This document shows positions 1 to 9,298 of a stretch of DNA of 38,805 nt, piece by piece. The notes below the pieces were generated by a model, which was not told where the DNA came from, searched no databases, and saw only the letters and a list, made by a program, of their open reading frames with translations. Positions within the stretch are counted from its first letter, which is position 1; each line of letters starts with the position of its first letter. The stretch covers positions 1 to 38,805 of the forward strand of contig JAJZCY010000009.1 in assembly GCA_021828835.1 (NCBI GenBank), given 5' to 3'. This stretch comes from Acidobacteriota bacterium (GTDB lineage: Bacteria; Acidobacteriota; Terriglobia; Terriglobales; Acidobacteriaceae). A program made the position numbers and the translations under genes.

Positions 1-252
1 GGAGAAATGGTTGCCGTCATCGCCGCAAAGCCCATCGTGGTCCGGCTTGTAGGCGAGGTTTTTATGGATCTGCGTGGCCTGCTGCCGACGGCTGAGCAAA
101 AACTCGAGATCCGGCGCAGGAATGGGCAGCGGCGTCCTGGGAAAGTAGAGGATGCTTCCGGATTCGAGCAGCGCACACCAGGAGCGCGCTCTTTCAAACG
201 ACGGTGGCAGGCCGTGGGCCAGCTCTGCCAGGGGGATGGCGTGTACCGGCAT
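1..252 (-). CDS. Kdo hydroxylase-like protein, N-terminal part (truncated by left window edge)
   Basis: Open frame running off the left edge, not in the ORF track; my reverse translation is MPVHAIPLAELAHGLPPSFERARSWCALLESGSILYFPRTPLPIPAPDLEFLLSRQQQATQIHKNLAYKPDHDG...; the 'LEFLLS..Q....HKN(I/L)AY.P' pattern resembles the Kdo hydroxylase family from memory. Confidence 0.55.
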   Translation of the reverse strand, partial: MPVHAIPLAELAHGLPPSFERARSWCALLESGSILYFPRTPLPIPAPDLEFLLSRRQQATQIHKNLAYKPDHDGLCGDDGNHFS

Positions 253-415
253 TGCTGCATCTTAGCAACTCCGAAGCGCGAGCAGAGCTAGGGAATCCCC
301 GGGGGCTGTGGGGATTTTCAACCAGCGATACTCGGTCCGGGGTCCTCCCTACGGCCATCAGGAGATTGCCGACTGGCTGTAGGGTCCAGGCCTGATCGCC
401 GACGGGGATTCCGGT

Positions 416-1378
416 TTACGGGGTTGCACCGGCTGGCACCAGCAGCGTGAGGGCGTCGGACACGACCTCGAGGCGCACCGGGGCAGAGCCAAGTACTTCG
501 CCGTCGGCTTCGGCAAAAAGGCGGCCGCGGGATTCCCGCGGAGCGCGACATTCGACGCTGGACGCCTCCAGCAGTTGCACCGAGCCGTTGAAGCTATGCC
601 GTCCCGCCAGCACGGCGAGGAGAAAACGCATGTACTGGAGCCGGCTGCGGGTGCGGAAGGCGATCAGGTGCAGGTGCGCATTGTGAAGAGTGGCTCCCGG
701 CGCGAGTTGCCGAAGCGCTCCTCCAAAAGAACGAATACGGACTGCCAGCAGTTGCGACACCTCCAGGGTTTGCGTGACACCCGTGCCATTTTCCGCCACC
801 CGCGCCTCAAACAAGGGGAAGGGATGGGTAGCCCAGATGCGCGTAGCTTCGAGTAAGTAAAGCAGATACCCCAGGCGGCGCTTCAGGCGCCAATCCATCC
901 GGTACATCAGCAGAGCGTCGGGCCCGATGCCGGCCGCGACGACAAAGTAGCGCCAGGCCGGGGCCCCAGAACAGTCGGTGTAGTGGATGCGCCCCACCGG
1001 AATGCGAACGCGATCGGCCTCAAGCAGCTTTCGGGCGACCTGGGCGGGGGGGGCGATCAGCCCCAGATCTGCAGCCAGGGCATTGGCGGTTCCGAGGGGC
1101 AGCACGCCCAGCCCGATCTCAGTGCCGACCAGCGCCTGCGCCAGTTCGTGTACCGTGCCGTCGCCGCCGCAGGCGATGACCGCGTCACAGCCCTGCTCGA
1201 CGGCCTCGCGGGCGCGCCCCGTGCCGGTACCCGGACCGCTGGTTTCGAGGATGATGACTTCCACCCCGGCTCCCTGCAGCGCCGTCGCGGCTTCGCGAAT
1301 GGCGGCCTGGCGGCTTGCCGAATACTGTCCGGAAGCGGGGTTGTAGATAAGCGCCACGCGGCGCATCGTTGTCTTCAC
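416..1378 (-). CDS. Diacylglycerol kinase/YegS-BmrU family lipid kinase
   Basis: N-term RRVALIYNPASG, catalytic CDAVIACGGDGTVHELAQALVG and LGVLPLGTANALAADLGL motifs. Confidence 0.93.
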   Translation of the reverse strand: MKTTMRRVALIYNPASGQYSASRQAAIREAATALQGAGVEVIILETSGPGTGTGRAREAVEQGCDAVIACGGDGTVHELAQALVGTEIGLGVLPLGTANALAADLGLIAPPAQVARKLLEADRVRIPVGRIHYTDCSGAPAWRYFVVAAGIGPDALLMYRMDWRLKRRLGYLLYLLEATRIWATHPFPLFEARVAENGTGVTQTLEVSQLLAVRIRSFGGALRQLAPGATLHNAHLHLIAFRTRSRLQYMRFLLAVLAGRHSFNGSVQLLEASSVECRAPRESRGRLFAEADGEVLGSAPVRLEVVSDALTLLVPAGATP

Positions 1379-1520
1379 CTGGACTCGCTCGGAGGGCGGC
1401 TTCTCTGCCCGCCCTCATCTTCTCAGATGATCGCTTTCGCCTGCCTGTCACATGGTGAACGCCAGGTTAAGAGGCATTGCTCGAACCGGGAAAGGTACTG
1501 TTGCGCCGGCGCCAGCCCCA

Positions 1521-2684
1521 TTACAGGTCGAGCGCCATCTTCGCGATGACGGCGAGCTGCATAAACGAAGTGCCCTCGTAGATCTTGCCGATTTTGGCAT
1601 CGCGGTACAGCTTCTCCACCGGATAATCGCGCACGAAGCCCATGCCGCCAAAGACCTCCACCGCGAGACTGGCCACGCGCTCTGCGACCTGCGAGGAGAA
1701 GTACTTGCACATGGCGGCCTCCTTGCGGAAAGACAGGCCCGCATCCTTAAGCCGGGCGGCGTTATAGACCAGCAAACGCGCGGCCTCGATCTCGGTAGCC
1801 ATCTCCGCAAGCTGGAACTGCATGGCCTGGAACTCCACCAGGGGCTTGCCGAACTGCTTGCGCTCCTTGGCATATCTGGCGGCATGTCCCCAGGCGCCCT
1901 CGGCGAGGCCGAGCATCTGCGCGCCAATCCCGATGCGGCCCTCGTTCAGCGTCTCGATAGCAATCTTGTAGCCCCGCCCCACCTCGCCTAGCACCTGGGA
2001 AGCGGGCACCTCGCATCCATCCAGGATCAGCTCACAGGTGGAGGAGGCGCGGATGCCGAGCTTGTCCTCCTTGCGGCCGATGGTGAAGCCGGGCGTGTCC
2101 TTCTCCACCAGGAAAGCCGTGATGCCCTTGTAACCGGCGGCCGGATCGGCGTTGGCGAAGATGATGAAGACGCCTGATTCCCGGGAGTTGGTGATCCAGA
2201 GTTTGCGGCCGTTGAGAATCCAGGTGTTGCCGCGGGACTCAGCGCGGGTCTGCAACGCAAAAGCATCGGATCCCGAGCCCGCCTCGCTCAAGGCGTAAGC
2301 GCCGGCGTACTCGGAGGCGAGCCGCGGCAGATACGTTCGCTTCTGCGCCTCAGCACCCCAGCGCACGAGCGCGTTGATCACGAGCGTGTTCTGCACATCC
2401 ACAAGCACCGCCACCGCGGGATCTACGGCCGACAACATCTCGATCGCCAGCACCGAATCAAAGAAAGTGCCGCCGCTGCCGCCGTATTCCTCCGGGACCG
2501 CAATGCCCATCAGGCCCATCTCGAAGAGACGCCGCAGCAGCGCGGGGTCGAAGTGCTGCTCTTCATCCATGCGCCGCACCAGCGGAGCGATCTCCTGCTC
2601 GGCGAACTGGCGGACGGTGTCGCGGAAGAATTTCTCTTCCTGGCTAAGCTCGGTAAGAGGCGGTAGCTGCGCGATTTGCTCCAA
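1521..2684 (-). CDS. Acyl-CoA dehydrogenase
   Basis: ACAD signatures (YALSEAGSGSDAFALQT, FGGMGFVRDYPVEKLYRDAKIGKIYEGTS). The 528-aa ORF overlaps the divergent SDR gene; an in-frame TTG at 2684 preceded by GGAGGG is the more likely start. Confidence 0.93.
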   Translation of the reverse strand: MEQIAQLPPLTELSQEEKFFRDTVRQFAEQEIAPLVRRMDEEQHFDPALLRRLFEMGLMGIAVPEEYGGSGGTFFDSVLAIEMLSAVDPAVAVLVDVQNTLVINALVRWGAEAQKRTYLPRLASEYAGAYALSEAGSGSDAFALQTRAESRGNTWILNGRKLWITNSRESGVFIIFANADPAAGYKGITAFLVEKDTPGFTIGRKEDKLGIRASSTCELILDGCEVPASQVLGEVGRGYKIAIETLNEGRIGIGAQMLGLAEGAWGHAARYAKERKQFGKPLVEFQAMQFQLAEMATEIEAARLLVYNAARLKDAGLSFRKEAAMCKYFSSQVAERVASLAVEVFGGMGFVRDYPVEKLYRDAKIGKIYEGTSFMQLAVIAKMALDL

Positions 2685-2771
2685 GATTGGAGGCCCTCCA
2701 ACGACCTGGAGTATTATGACAGATGCTTTTTCTGGTCTTGAACATGTTCTTACGAAATCTGAGGGACGAAG

Positions 2772-3539
2772 ATGCAGATTCGCGATCATACCTTTGTAGT
2801 GACCGGCGCCGCCTCCGGGCTGGGCGCGGCCGTGGCGCGCATGATTATTGCCGAGGACGGTGATGTAGTCGCTGCCGACCTGAACTGGGACGCGGGCCAG
2901 GCGCTGGTGCGTGAGCTGGGTGTGCGCGCGCAGTTTGCCTCCTGCGATGTGACGCGGGAGGAAGACGGGCGGGCGGCAGTCCAGCTCGCGCTGGACAAGT
3001 TCGGCAGGCTGCATGGGCTGGTGAACTGCGCCGGGATCGCTCCGGCGGCCAAAGTGCTGGGCCGCGAAGGACCGCATCCCCTGGACCTGTTCACCAAGGT
3101 GGTCCATGTGAACCTGATCGGCACGTTCAACATGCTGCGGATTGCCGCTGAAGCCATTGCGCAGCAGGGTCCCGGCGAGGACGGCGAACGCGGGGTTATC
3201 GTGAACACCGCCTCCGTTGCCGCCTTCGAAGGGCAGATCGGCCAGGCAGCCTATTCGGCATCGAAGGGCGGCGTGGCGGCGCTGACGCTGCCGGTGGCGC
3301 GGGAACTGGCTCGCAGCGGCATCCGCGTGGTGACCATCGCGCCCGGCATCTTTGAGACGCCGATGATGGCCGGTTTTTCACCTGAGGTGCAGGAGTCGCT
3401 GGGCAAGAGCGTTCCCTTCCCGCAGCGGCTCGGCAAACCGGCGGAGTATGCGGCCCTGGTGAAGCACATCTGCGAGAACACCATGCTCAACGGCGAAACT
3501 ATCCGGCTGGATGGCGCATTGCGCATGGGCGCCAAGTAA
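2772..3539 (+). CDS. SDR family NAD(P)-dependent oxidoreductase, 3-hydroxyacyl-CoA dehydrogenase type II-like
   Basis: VTGAASGLG cofactor motif, NCAG, YSASKGG active site; type-2 HAD-like C-terminus. Confidence 0.93.
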   Translation: MQIRDHTFVVTGAASGLGAAVARMIIAEDGDVVAADLNWDAGQALVRELGVRAQFASCDVTREEDGRAAVQLALDKFGRLHGLVNCAGIAPAAKVLGREGPHPLDLFTKVVHVNLIGTFNMLRIAAEAIAQQGPGEDGERGVIVNTASVAAFEGQIGQAAYSASKGGVAALTLPVARELARSGIRVVTIAPGIFETPMMAGFSPEVQESLGKSVPFPQRLGKPAEYAALVKHICENTMLNGETIRLDGALRMGAK

Positions 3540-3611
3540 CAGAAGTAGGGAACGACGGAACCGGCTATAAGCTGAGGGCTCATAGCCAGAAGCTGCCTTC
3601 AGGAGAACAGC

Positions 3612-4805
3612 ATGTCTTCAACATCCGATCCGATTGTGATTGTGGGCGCGGCACGTACGCCGATGGGCGCCTTTCAGGGCGAATTGAAGTCCGCGACGGC
3701 TCCCGAGCTTGGCGCGACCGCAATTCGCGCGGCGCTGGAACGCGGAGGCGTTTCTCCGGAGCAGGTGGAAGAGGTGCTGATGGGCTGTGTGCTGCCCGCC
3801 GGCCAGGGCCAGGCCCCGGCACGGCAGGCGGCTCTGGGCGCAGGCTTGCGGCTCTCTGCTGCGTCGACGACCGTCAACAAAATGTGCGGTTCGGGAATGA
3901 AGGCGGTGATGCTGGCGCACGACACCCTGGTTGCCGGCAGCGCCTCCATCGCCGTAGCCGGCGGTATGGAGAGCATGACCAATGCTCCCTACTTGCTGGA
4001 CCGCGCACGGGCCGGGTATCGAATGGGACACGGCCGCGTGCTCGACCACATGTTTCTGGACGGCCTCGAAGACGCGTACGACAAGGGCCGGCTGATGGGC
4101 ACCTTCGCCGAGGATTGCGCCCAATGCTGCTCGTTCACGCGCGAACAGCAGGATGCCTTTGCCACCGAGTCGCTGCGCCGCGCGCGCCGCGCCTCGGAAG
4201 ACGGCACCTTCGCCGCGGAGATTGCGCCCGTCGCGGTGAAGACCGGCAAGACCGAGCAGATCGTCGAGCGCGATGAGACTCCTTTCAAGGCCAATCCCGA
4301 AAAGATCCCCACGCTCAAGCCGGCCTTTCGCGAGGGCGGCACAGTGACGGCGGCCAACTCCAGCTCGATCTCCGACGGTGCGGCCGCGCTGGTGCTGATG
4401 CGGCGCTCGCAGGCCGACAAGATGGGACTGCGGCCGCTGGCGACCATTGTGAGCCACGCCAGCTTCGCGCAGGCGCCGAACCTCTTCACCACCGCGCCCA
4501 TCGGCGCGCTCAAGGCACTCGTGGAACGCACCGGCTGGCCCCTGGACAAGGTTGATCTCTTCGAAATCAACGAAGCCTTTGCAGTGGTTTCGATGGCGGC
4601 GATGAAGGATCTCGGATTGCCCGCGGAGAAGGTGAACGTGCACGGCGGGGCTACGGCGCTGGGGCATCCCATCGGCGCGTCAGGCGCGCGGATTCTGGTG
4701 ACGCTGCTGAACGCAATGCAGAAATACGACGCGCGGCGGGGGATGGCAGCATTGTGCATCGGCGGCGGCGAGGCCACGGCGATGGCGGTGGAGCGGGCCG
4801 GATAA
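3612..4805 (+). CDS. Acetyl-CoA acetyltransferase (thiolase)
   Basis: VGAARTPMGAFQG, NKMCGSGMKAVMLA active Cys, NVHGGATALGHPIGASGARI, CIGGGEATAMAVE. Confidence 0.96.
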   Translation: MSSTSDPIVIVGAARTPMGAFQGELKSATAPELGATAIRAALERGGVSPEQVEEVLMGCVLPAGQGQAPARQAALGAGLRLSAASTTVNKMCGSGMKAVMLAHDTLVAGSASIAVAGGMESMTNAPYLLDRARAGYRMGHGRVLDHMFLDGLEDAYDKGRLMGTFAEDCAQCCSFTREQQDAFATESLRRARRASEDGTFAAEIAPVAVKTGKTEQIVERDETPFKANPEKIPTLKPAFREGGTVTAANSSSISDGAAALVLMRRSQADKMGLRPLATIVSHASFAQAPNLFTTAPIGALKALVERTGWPLDKVDLFEINEAFAVVSMAAMKDLGLPAEKVNVHGGATALGHPIGASGARILVTLLNAMQKYDARRGMAALCIGGGEATAMAVERAG

Positions 4806-4863
4806 ATACGGGAAACAGCAAACAGCTTTGTAGATAGATGAGATGCAACGAATAAAGATTTCC

Positions 4864-4898
4864 CCACCTTCGCCGCGATCGAGCCGCGGCGAAGGTGG
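4864..4898. terminator. Stem-loop between convergent thiolase and response regulator genes
   Basis: Perfect 14-bp arms CCACCTTCGCCGCG / CGCGGCGAAGGTGG with a 7-nt loop; weak T-rich tail on the minus strand. Confidence 0.65.
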
Positions 4899-4923
4899 AG
4901 CACCGGATTGAAAATCGGTTGAG

Positions 4924-5556
4924 TCAGGGTTGAACGACGCCGTGGCGGATGGCATAGCGCACCACGCCGGCGGTTTCGTGAATGCCGAGCTTTTCCATGA
5001 TGCGGCTGCGGTAGGTCTCCACCGTCTTTACGCTGATCTCGAGCAGCGCGGCAATCTCTTTCGTCGTCTTGCTTTCGGCGATGAGTTGCAGCACCTGGCG
5101 CTCGCGGGGCGTGAGAGGATCCTCCGGCAGCTCGGACTTGTTCTGGTAGGCTTCCACAGCGGCCTGCGTCACCTCAGGGCTAAAGTAGCTGCCGCCGCGC
5201 GCGGTTTCGCGCACGGCATGCACCAGTTCTTCGCCGCTGCGGGTTTTCATGACAAAGCCGCGGGTTCCGGCGCGCAGTCCCTCAAGGATGAACTGCCGCT
5301 CGGTATGCATGGTGAGCATGATGGTTCGGGTTGCGGGTGAGACGCGGCGAATTTCGCGTGCCGCGTCAATTCCGTTCAGGAAGGGCATTGATAAATCCAG
5401 AACGGCGACGTCGGGGTGCACTTTCTCGGCCCATTCCACGGCTTCGCGGCCGTTCGAGGCTTCCGCCACGACCTTGAATCCTTCGCGTTCGAGGATGGCT
5501 CGCAGCCCGTCACGCACCACTGGATGGTCGTCGGCGAGGAGTATCTGAATCGGCAT
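4924..5556 (-). CDS. NarL/LuxR-family response regulator
   Basis: Receiver domain (ILLADDHPVVRDGL, VLDLSMPFLNGID) plus LTPRERQVLQLIAESKTTKEIAALLEISVKTVETYRSRIMEKLG HTH. Confidence 0.96.
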   Translation of the reverse strand: MPIQILLADDHPVVRDGLRAILEREGFKVVAEASNGREAVEWAEKVHPDVAVLDLSMPFLNGIDAAREIRRVSPATRTIMLTMHTERQFILEGLRAGTRGFVMKTRSGEELVHAVRETARGGSYFSPEVTQAAVEAYQNKSELPEDPLTPRERQVLQLIAESKTTKEIAALLEISVKTVETYRSRIMEKLGIHETAGVVRYAIRHGVVQP

Positions 5557-6493
5557 GTTCCACCTGTTGCAAGGGCGCAGTGATCTCTAACCGCGTTCCA
5601 CGCCCCTCGGCAGATTGGATGCGGAGTTTGCCCCCGAGGGCACTCAGGCGTTCCCGGATTCCCAACAGGCCCAATCCCGGTCGGCCGGAGTTGACGGTGG
5701 AAGCCGGGTCGAACCCGACTCCGTTGTCGGCGACCAGGCAGCGGACGATGTCCCCTTTCTTGCTGATCGAGATCCGGACCTTGGTGGCGCGGGCATGGCG
5801 GCGCACGTTGGTGAGCGCCTCCTGGACAATGCGGTAGAAGGCCAGCGACAGCTTGGGGGCGAGCTTGCCGTGCAGCTTGGATTCCACGGTGATGTGCAGG
5901 CCGGCGCGCTGCCCAAAGTTGGCGGCCAGGAACTCCAGCGCAGGCACCAGGCCCAGATGGTCGAGCATGGCCGGGCGCAACTCGTGAGAAAGGTCGCGGA
6001 TGCGCTCTTCTACCAGCGCGAGCAGAGCCTTCACGCCCGTCATCTTGGCTTGGACCTGGGGCGGCAGCTCGCGGGTCGCTTCGTCCAGGCTCAGGTGGAC
6101 GGCGACCATGAGCTGTCCTGCATCGTCATGCAGCGCGAGTGCAATGCGCTGCACCTCCTCTTCCAGAGTGTCATTGAGCCTGCGCAGCGCAGTGTTGGCT
6201 TCGCCGATGGCGCGGTGCGTCATCTCGAAGGGCGACATACTCTCCGCGAAGAACTGCCCGGCCTTGACAATGGGTTCGGAGGATAGGTGCGACTTGTCTG
6301 CGCCGAGCAGCGAGGCCAGCGCCGCGTGATGGAGGTCCACCATCTGCAGGACGCCGCTGCCGCCGGTGAGGCCCTGGCGCCCCAGTTCGTAAGCGTCCTG
6401 AAGTGGAGCTTCGCCGCCGCCGGTCAGATACTTGCCCAGCGCGCCCGCATACAAGCCGCCGAATTCGTCCAGCAAAGAGCCCGATTCGCTCAT
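5510..6493 (-). CDS. Histidine kinase (HisKA_3/HATPase_c) with RsbU_N-like N-terminal helical domain
   Basis: ALALHDDAGQLMVAVHLSLDEA H-box and VADNGVGFDP.../GLGLLGIRERLSALGG G-boxes; N-term LLDEFGGLYAGALGKYLTGGGEAPLQDAYELGRQGL resembles the RsbT-binding N-terminus of RsbU. Confidence 0.9.
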   Translation of the reverse strand: MSESGSLLDEFGGLYAGALGKYLTGGGEAPLQDAYELGRQGLTGGSGVLQMVDLHHAALASLLGADKSHLSSEPIVKAGQFFAESMSPFEMTHRAIGEANTALRRLNDTLEEEVQRIALALHDDAGQLMVAVHLSLDEATRELPPQVQAKMTGVKALLALVEERIRDLSHELRPAMLDHLGLVPALEFLAANFGQRAGLHITVESKLHGKLAPKLSLAFYRIVQEALTNVRRHARATKVRISISKKGDIVRCLVADNGVGFDPASTVNSGRPGLGLLGIRERLSALGGKLRIQSAEGRGTRLEITAPLQQVEHADSDTPRRRPSSGA

Positions 6494-6577
6494 GGGCTGA
6501 CCCTGGCCACCCGGACTAGAGTGGCCATCATGGGAGCAGTGCGAAGATTCCGGCCGCCGCTCCCCGGCTTCTTCCTT

Positions 6578-7120
6578 TCAGTTGGATTTCCATTTCTTGA
6601 CCGTGACAGTAGTTCCCTGGCGCAGCTTGGAGGTGACTTCGAATTCATCCATGATGCGTTTGACCCCGGGCAGCCCCAGGCCCAGCCCCCGCGAGGTAGA
6701 GTAGCCATCCTGCAGCGCGCTGCGGACGTCGCGAATACCGGGGCCGTGGTCAACGGCGGTGATGACGATGCCGGTTGCGCCCATGGGATGGTCTTCACCC
6801 ACGCAGATCTCTCCGTGGCCCGCGTAAAGCACGATATTGCGCGAGAGCTCGGAGATGGCTGTGGCGATCAGGGTGCAGTCGATGGAGGAGAAACCGAGGC
6901 GGCGCGCCAACTCGCGACCGTGGCGCCGGGCTTCAAGAATGTCGGCATTGGAGCGGATCAGGATGCGCACCTGGCCGTGACCGGCGGGCCCCGGACTTAA
7001 TGGCCGCGCGAGAGGCGCAGCCCGCTTGTGGTCTGCGCGCCGCTTCGTCAGCGAGCGCACCTTGGGCGCGGTAGTGTTTGCGACCGGGCCCTGGCTCTCA
7101 ATCATCCACTGCTTATTCAA
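6578..7120 (-). CDS. rsbT: RsbT-like serine kinase / anti-sigma regulatory factor (HATPase_c)
   Basis: ATAISELSRNIVLYAGHGEI N-box, VDHGPGI, GLGLGLPGVKRIMDEFEVTS typical of RsbT. Confidence 0.88.
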   Translation of the reverse strand: MNKQWMIESQGPVANTTAPKVRSLTKRRADHKRAAPLARPLSPGPAGHGQVRILIRSNADILEARRHGRELARRLGFSSIDCTLIATAISELSRNIVLYAGHGEICVGEDHPMGATGIVITAVDHGPGIRDVRSALQDGYSTSRGLGLGLPGVKRIMDEFEVTSKLRQGTTVTVKKWKSN

Positions 7121-7149
7121 GTGAAGACTCTACCCTGGGCCCCACGCTC

Positions 7150-7512
7150 TCAATGGGGAGCCCGTGCTCGATGTTTCAGATAAGCAAGGCCTGCGGCGCG
7201 ATCATGGACTGTCGGCACGGCCTCCAGATCGAGGCCAAACCTTGCAACGGCAACTGCTACATCTGGTTGGATGCCGGCAATCACCATCTCGGTGCCGCGG
7301 CTGCGCATTTTCGACGCCATGTCGCAGAAGGTGCGGGTAGCAAAAGAATCCACGACATCAAGTGCCCCGATCTCGAGAACCACCCCTTTGGGATGGATCT
7401 GCCGGACCTGGTTCAGTAGGGCGTCGTGGAGACGCGTCAGATCGTCGTCAACCAAGGCAGATTGGACGGAGGCGATCAGGTAGGAGCCCTGTTTAAGAAT
7501 TGGAACTTCCAT
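7150..7512 (-). CDS. rsbS: RsbS-like STAS domain protein
   Basis: MEVPILKQGSYLIASVQSALVDDDLTRLHDALLNQV...GVVLEIGALDVVDSFATRTF: STAS domain with Ser at the RsbS phospho-acceptor region; start chosen inside the longer ORF. Confidence 0.88.
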   Translation of the reverse strand: MEVPILKQGSYLIASVQSALVDDDLTRLHDALLNQVRQIHPKGVVLEIGALDVVDSFATRTFCDMASKMRSRGTEMVIAGIQPDVAVAVARFGLDLEAVPTVHDRAAGLAYLKHRARAPH

Positions 7513-7801
7513 AAGCGCTCTCTTGATAGCCGGCTTGGCGGTTGTTCCCCCACAGCCGGGTTGCAGGAAACAAATTGCAGGTTCAGCCGGCTTGCAGCAC
7601 GCGGAGCAGGCTTGCACCGCAGGGCTCCGGAAGAATGCGTGGCATTCCAGACCGTCGCGGCGCGGGCGGTGGAATCCTTCGGCACCCGCAGAGCGGTGGT
7701 CGAAGGGCGGAAGAAAACAACGGTTCTTCTAATCTGAAAACCGGCGCAAGCTGCGCACAATCAGGTTGGATGCCTACAAAGCCTGTAAGGTAAAACCCTG
7801 A

Positions 7802-9064
7802 TCAACTGGCGGCCGGCAGGGTTCGGTCCATGGTGAGCACCTTCGCGGTTCCGCCCGAAGACGAAGAAGCTGCGGCGGTGGCCCGAGGGGCGGGATGCGC
7901 GATTTCGAAGCGATTCTCATCGCGCGCGTGACCAGCCTCGATGCGATAGGCACGTACCTTGTAGTGCAAGCTGCGCAGGCTGATGCGCAGCAGGCGGGCT
8001 GCCTTCTGTTTATTCCCGCCGGTGCGTTCCAGCGCCTGTAGGATGGCGGCGCGCTCAGCGTCCTTCTTGATGTCGTGCATCAGAGACTTCAGGTCAAGGC
8101 CTCCGCCACGCAGAGGCACGGTGATATGGATGGAAGAGTCGTTGGGAGAGGCGGAGGGCGTGGATTTCGCCCCCTGATCGAGCTGATCCAGCACCGCGCT
8201 CTCCTCACCGAGCACCAGGCAGCGCTTGACAAAGTTCTCGAGCTCGCGGAGATTGCCCGGCCAGGAGTAACTGGAACACGCGTCGAGCATGCGGCTGGTG
8301 ACGGGCAGACGGGGACGCAGGAAGGCCGCGGCCCAGTTTTCCATAAGCTGATTGAGGAGCTGCGGCAGATCTTCAAGGCGCTCGCGCAGCGGCGGCACGC
8401 GCAGGGTGAAGACATTCAAGCGGTAGTAGAGGTCCGGCCGCAGCGCTCCGCTTGCGACGGCTTCGCGAATGTCCTCACTGGTGGCGGCGATCAGGCGCGC
8501 AGGACGGGTGAGGCCTGGAGCCTTCCCTGGCAGCGGAGAATCGCCTTCGCCGAGGGCTTCCATCAACCGCACCTGTGTGGAAACGGGCATCTCACTAATC
8601 TTGTCTAAAAGCAGGGTGCACTCTGAACTCACCTCAAGCAGCCCGCGCGAAGCGCAGGCTGCCTCCTCGGATTCGGCGGTACGGTAACCGAAGAGGGTGC
8701 ACTCCAGCAGTTCCGCGGGTTGCGCGGCGCAACTCACCTTGAGAAATTTTCCGGATCGGCTGGAGAACTTATGGATCGCGCGGGCTATAAGTTCCTTGCC
8801 CGTTCCGCTCTCGCCGACCAGAAGAACAGGGGTATCGATCTCGGCGACCTGTTCGATTTGGCGCCGCAGTTCGCGCATCGCCGGGCTGACCGCAGCGAGG
8901 CAATAGCCGTTCTCCATCACCTCCGCTCCACGTCCTTGCCCCGGCGCCAGCACCTCGGAAGGCGGGGCCTCGACGGCAGCCAAGAGGCTGGTGGGCAGCC
9001 TGGTCGCGCGGAATTGGCTGGGCGTATCCGCCCTTTTCTCTGCCAAAGATCCTGAACGATGCAT
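7802..9064 (-). CDS. AAA+ bacterial enhancer-binding-type regulator with Fis HTH, lacking GAFTGA
   Basis: GESGTGKELIARAIH Walker A, R-finger-type YYRLNVFTLRVPPLRERLEDL, YSWPGNLRELENFV, C-terminal Fis HTH (ALERTGGNKQKAARLLRISLRSLHYK). Confidence 0.92.
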   Translation of the reverse strand: MHRSGSLAEKRADTPSQFRATRLPTSLLAAVEAPPSEVLAPGQGRGAEVMENGYCLAAVSPAMRELRRQIEQVAEIDTPVLLVGESGTGKELIARAIHKFSSRSGKFLKVSCAAQPAELLECTLFGYRTAESEEAACASRGLLEVSSECTLLLDKISEMPVSTQVRLMEALGEGDSPLPGKAPGLTRPARLIAATSEDIREAVASGALRPDLYYRLNVFTLRVPPLRERLEDLPQLLNQLMENWAAAFLRPRLPVTSRMLDACSSYSWPGNLRELENFVKRCLVLGEESAVLDQLDQGAKSTPSASPNDSSIHITVPLRGGGLDLKSLMHDIKKDAERAAILQALERTGGNKQKAARLLRISLRSLHYKVRAYRIEAGHARDENRFEIAHPAPRATAAASSSSGGTAKVLTMDRTLPAAS

Positions 9065-9298
9065 GCAATCCCTCCTTGCAAATAGGCCCCGGTATTGCCA
9101 CCCACGAGAATAGCGCCTTGATTGAAAAACGCAATTCGGCAGAACCCGGCCCAGTCAGACCGGAAATCCCCCACGACACAATTGCAGAATCGGACGGCCG
9201 CTCACGTAAGGCGCCGGGTGGGCGACACGTCGAGGAGATCTGCTCAATGGCAGAACACCTCTAGACGCGGGGATGCGATTTTGAGGAGGTTGGATGCT

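Noticed and set aside
2685-3107. N-terminal extension of the acyl-CoA dehydrogenase ORF
   Set aside because: Overlaps the divergent SDR gene and lacks family similarity; a TTG with good SD at 2684 gives a normal-length enzyme
3618-4667. 349-aa minus-strand ORF opposite thiolase
   Set aside because: Antisense of a textbook thiolase
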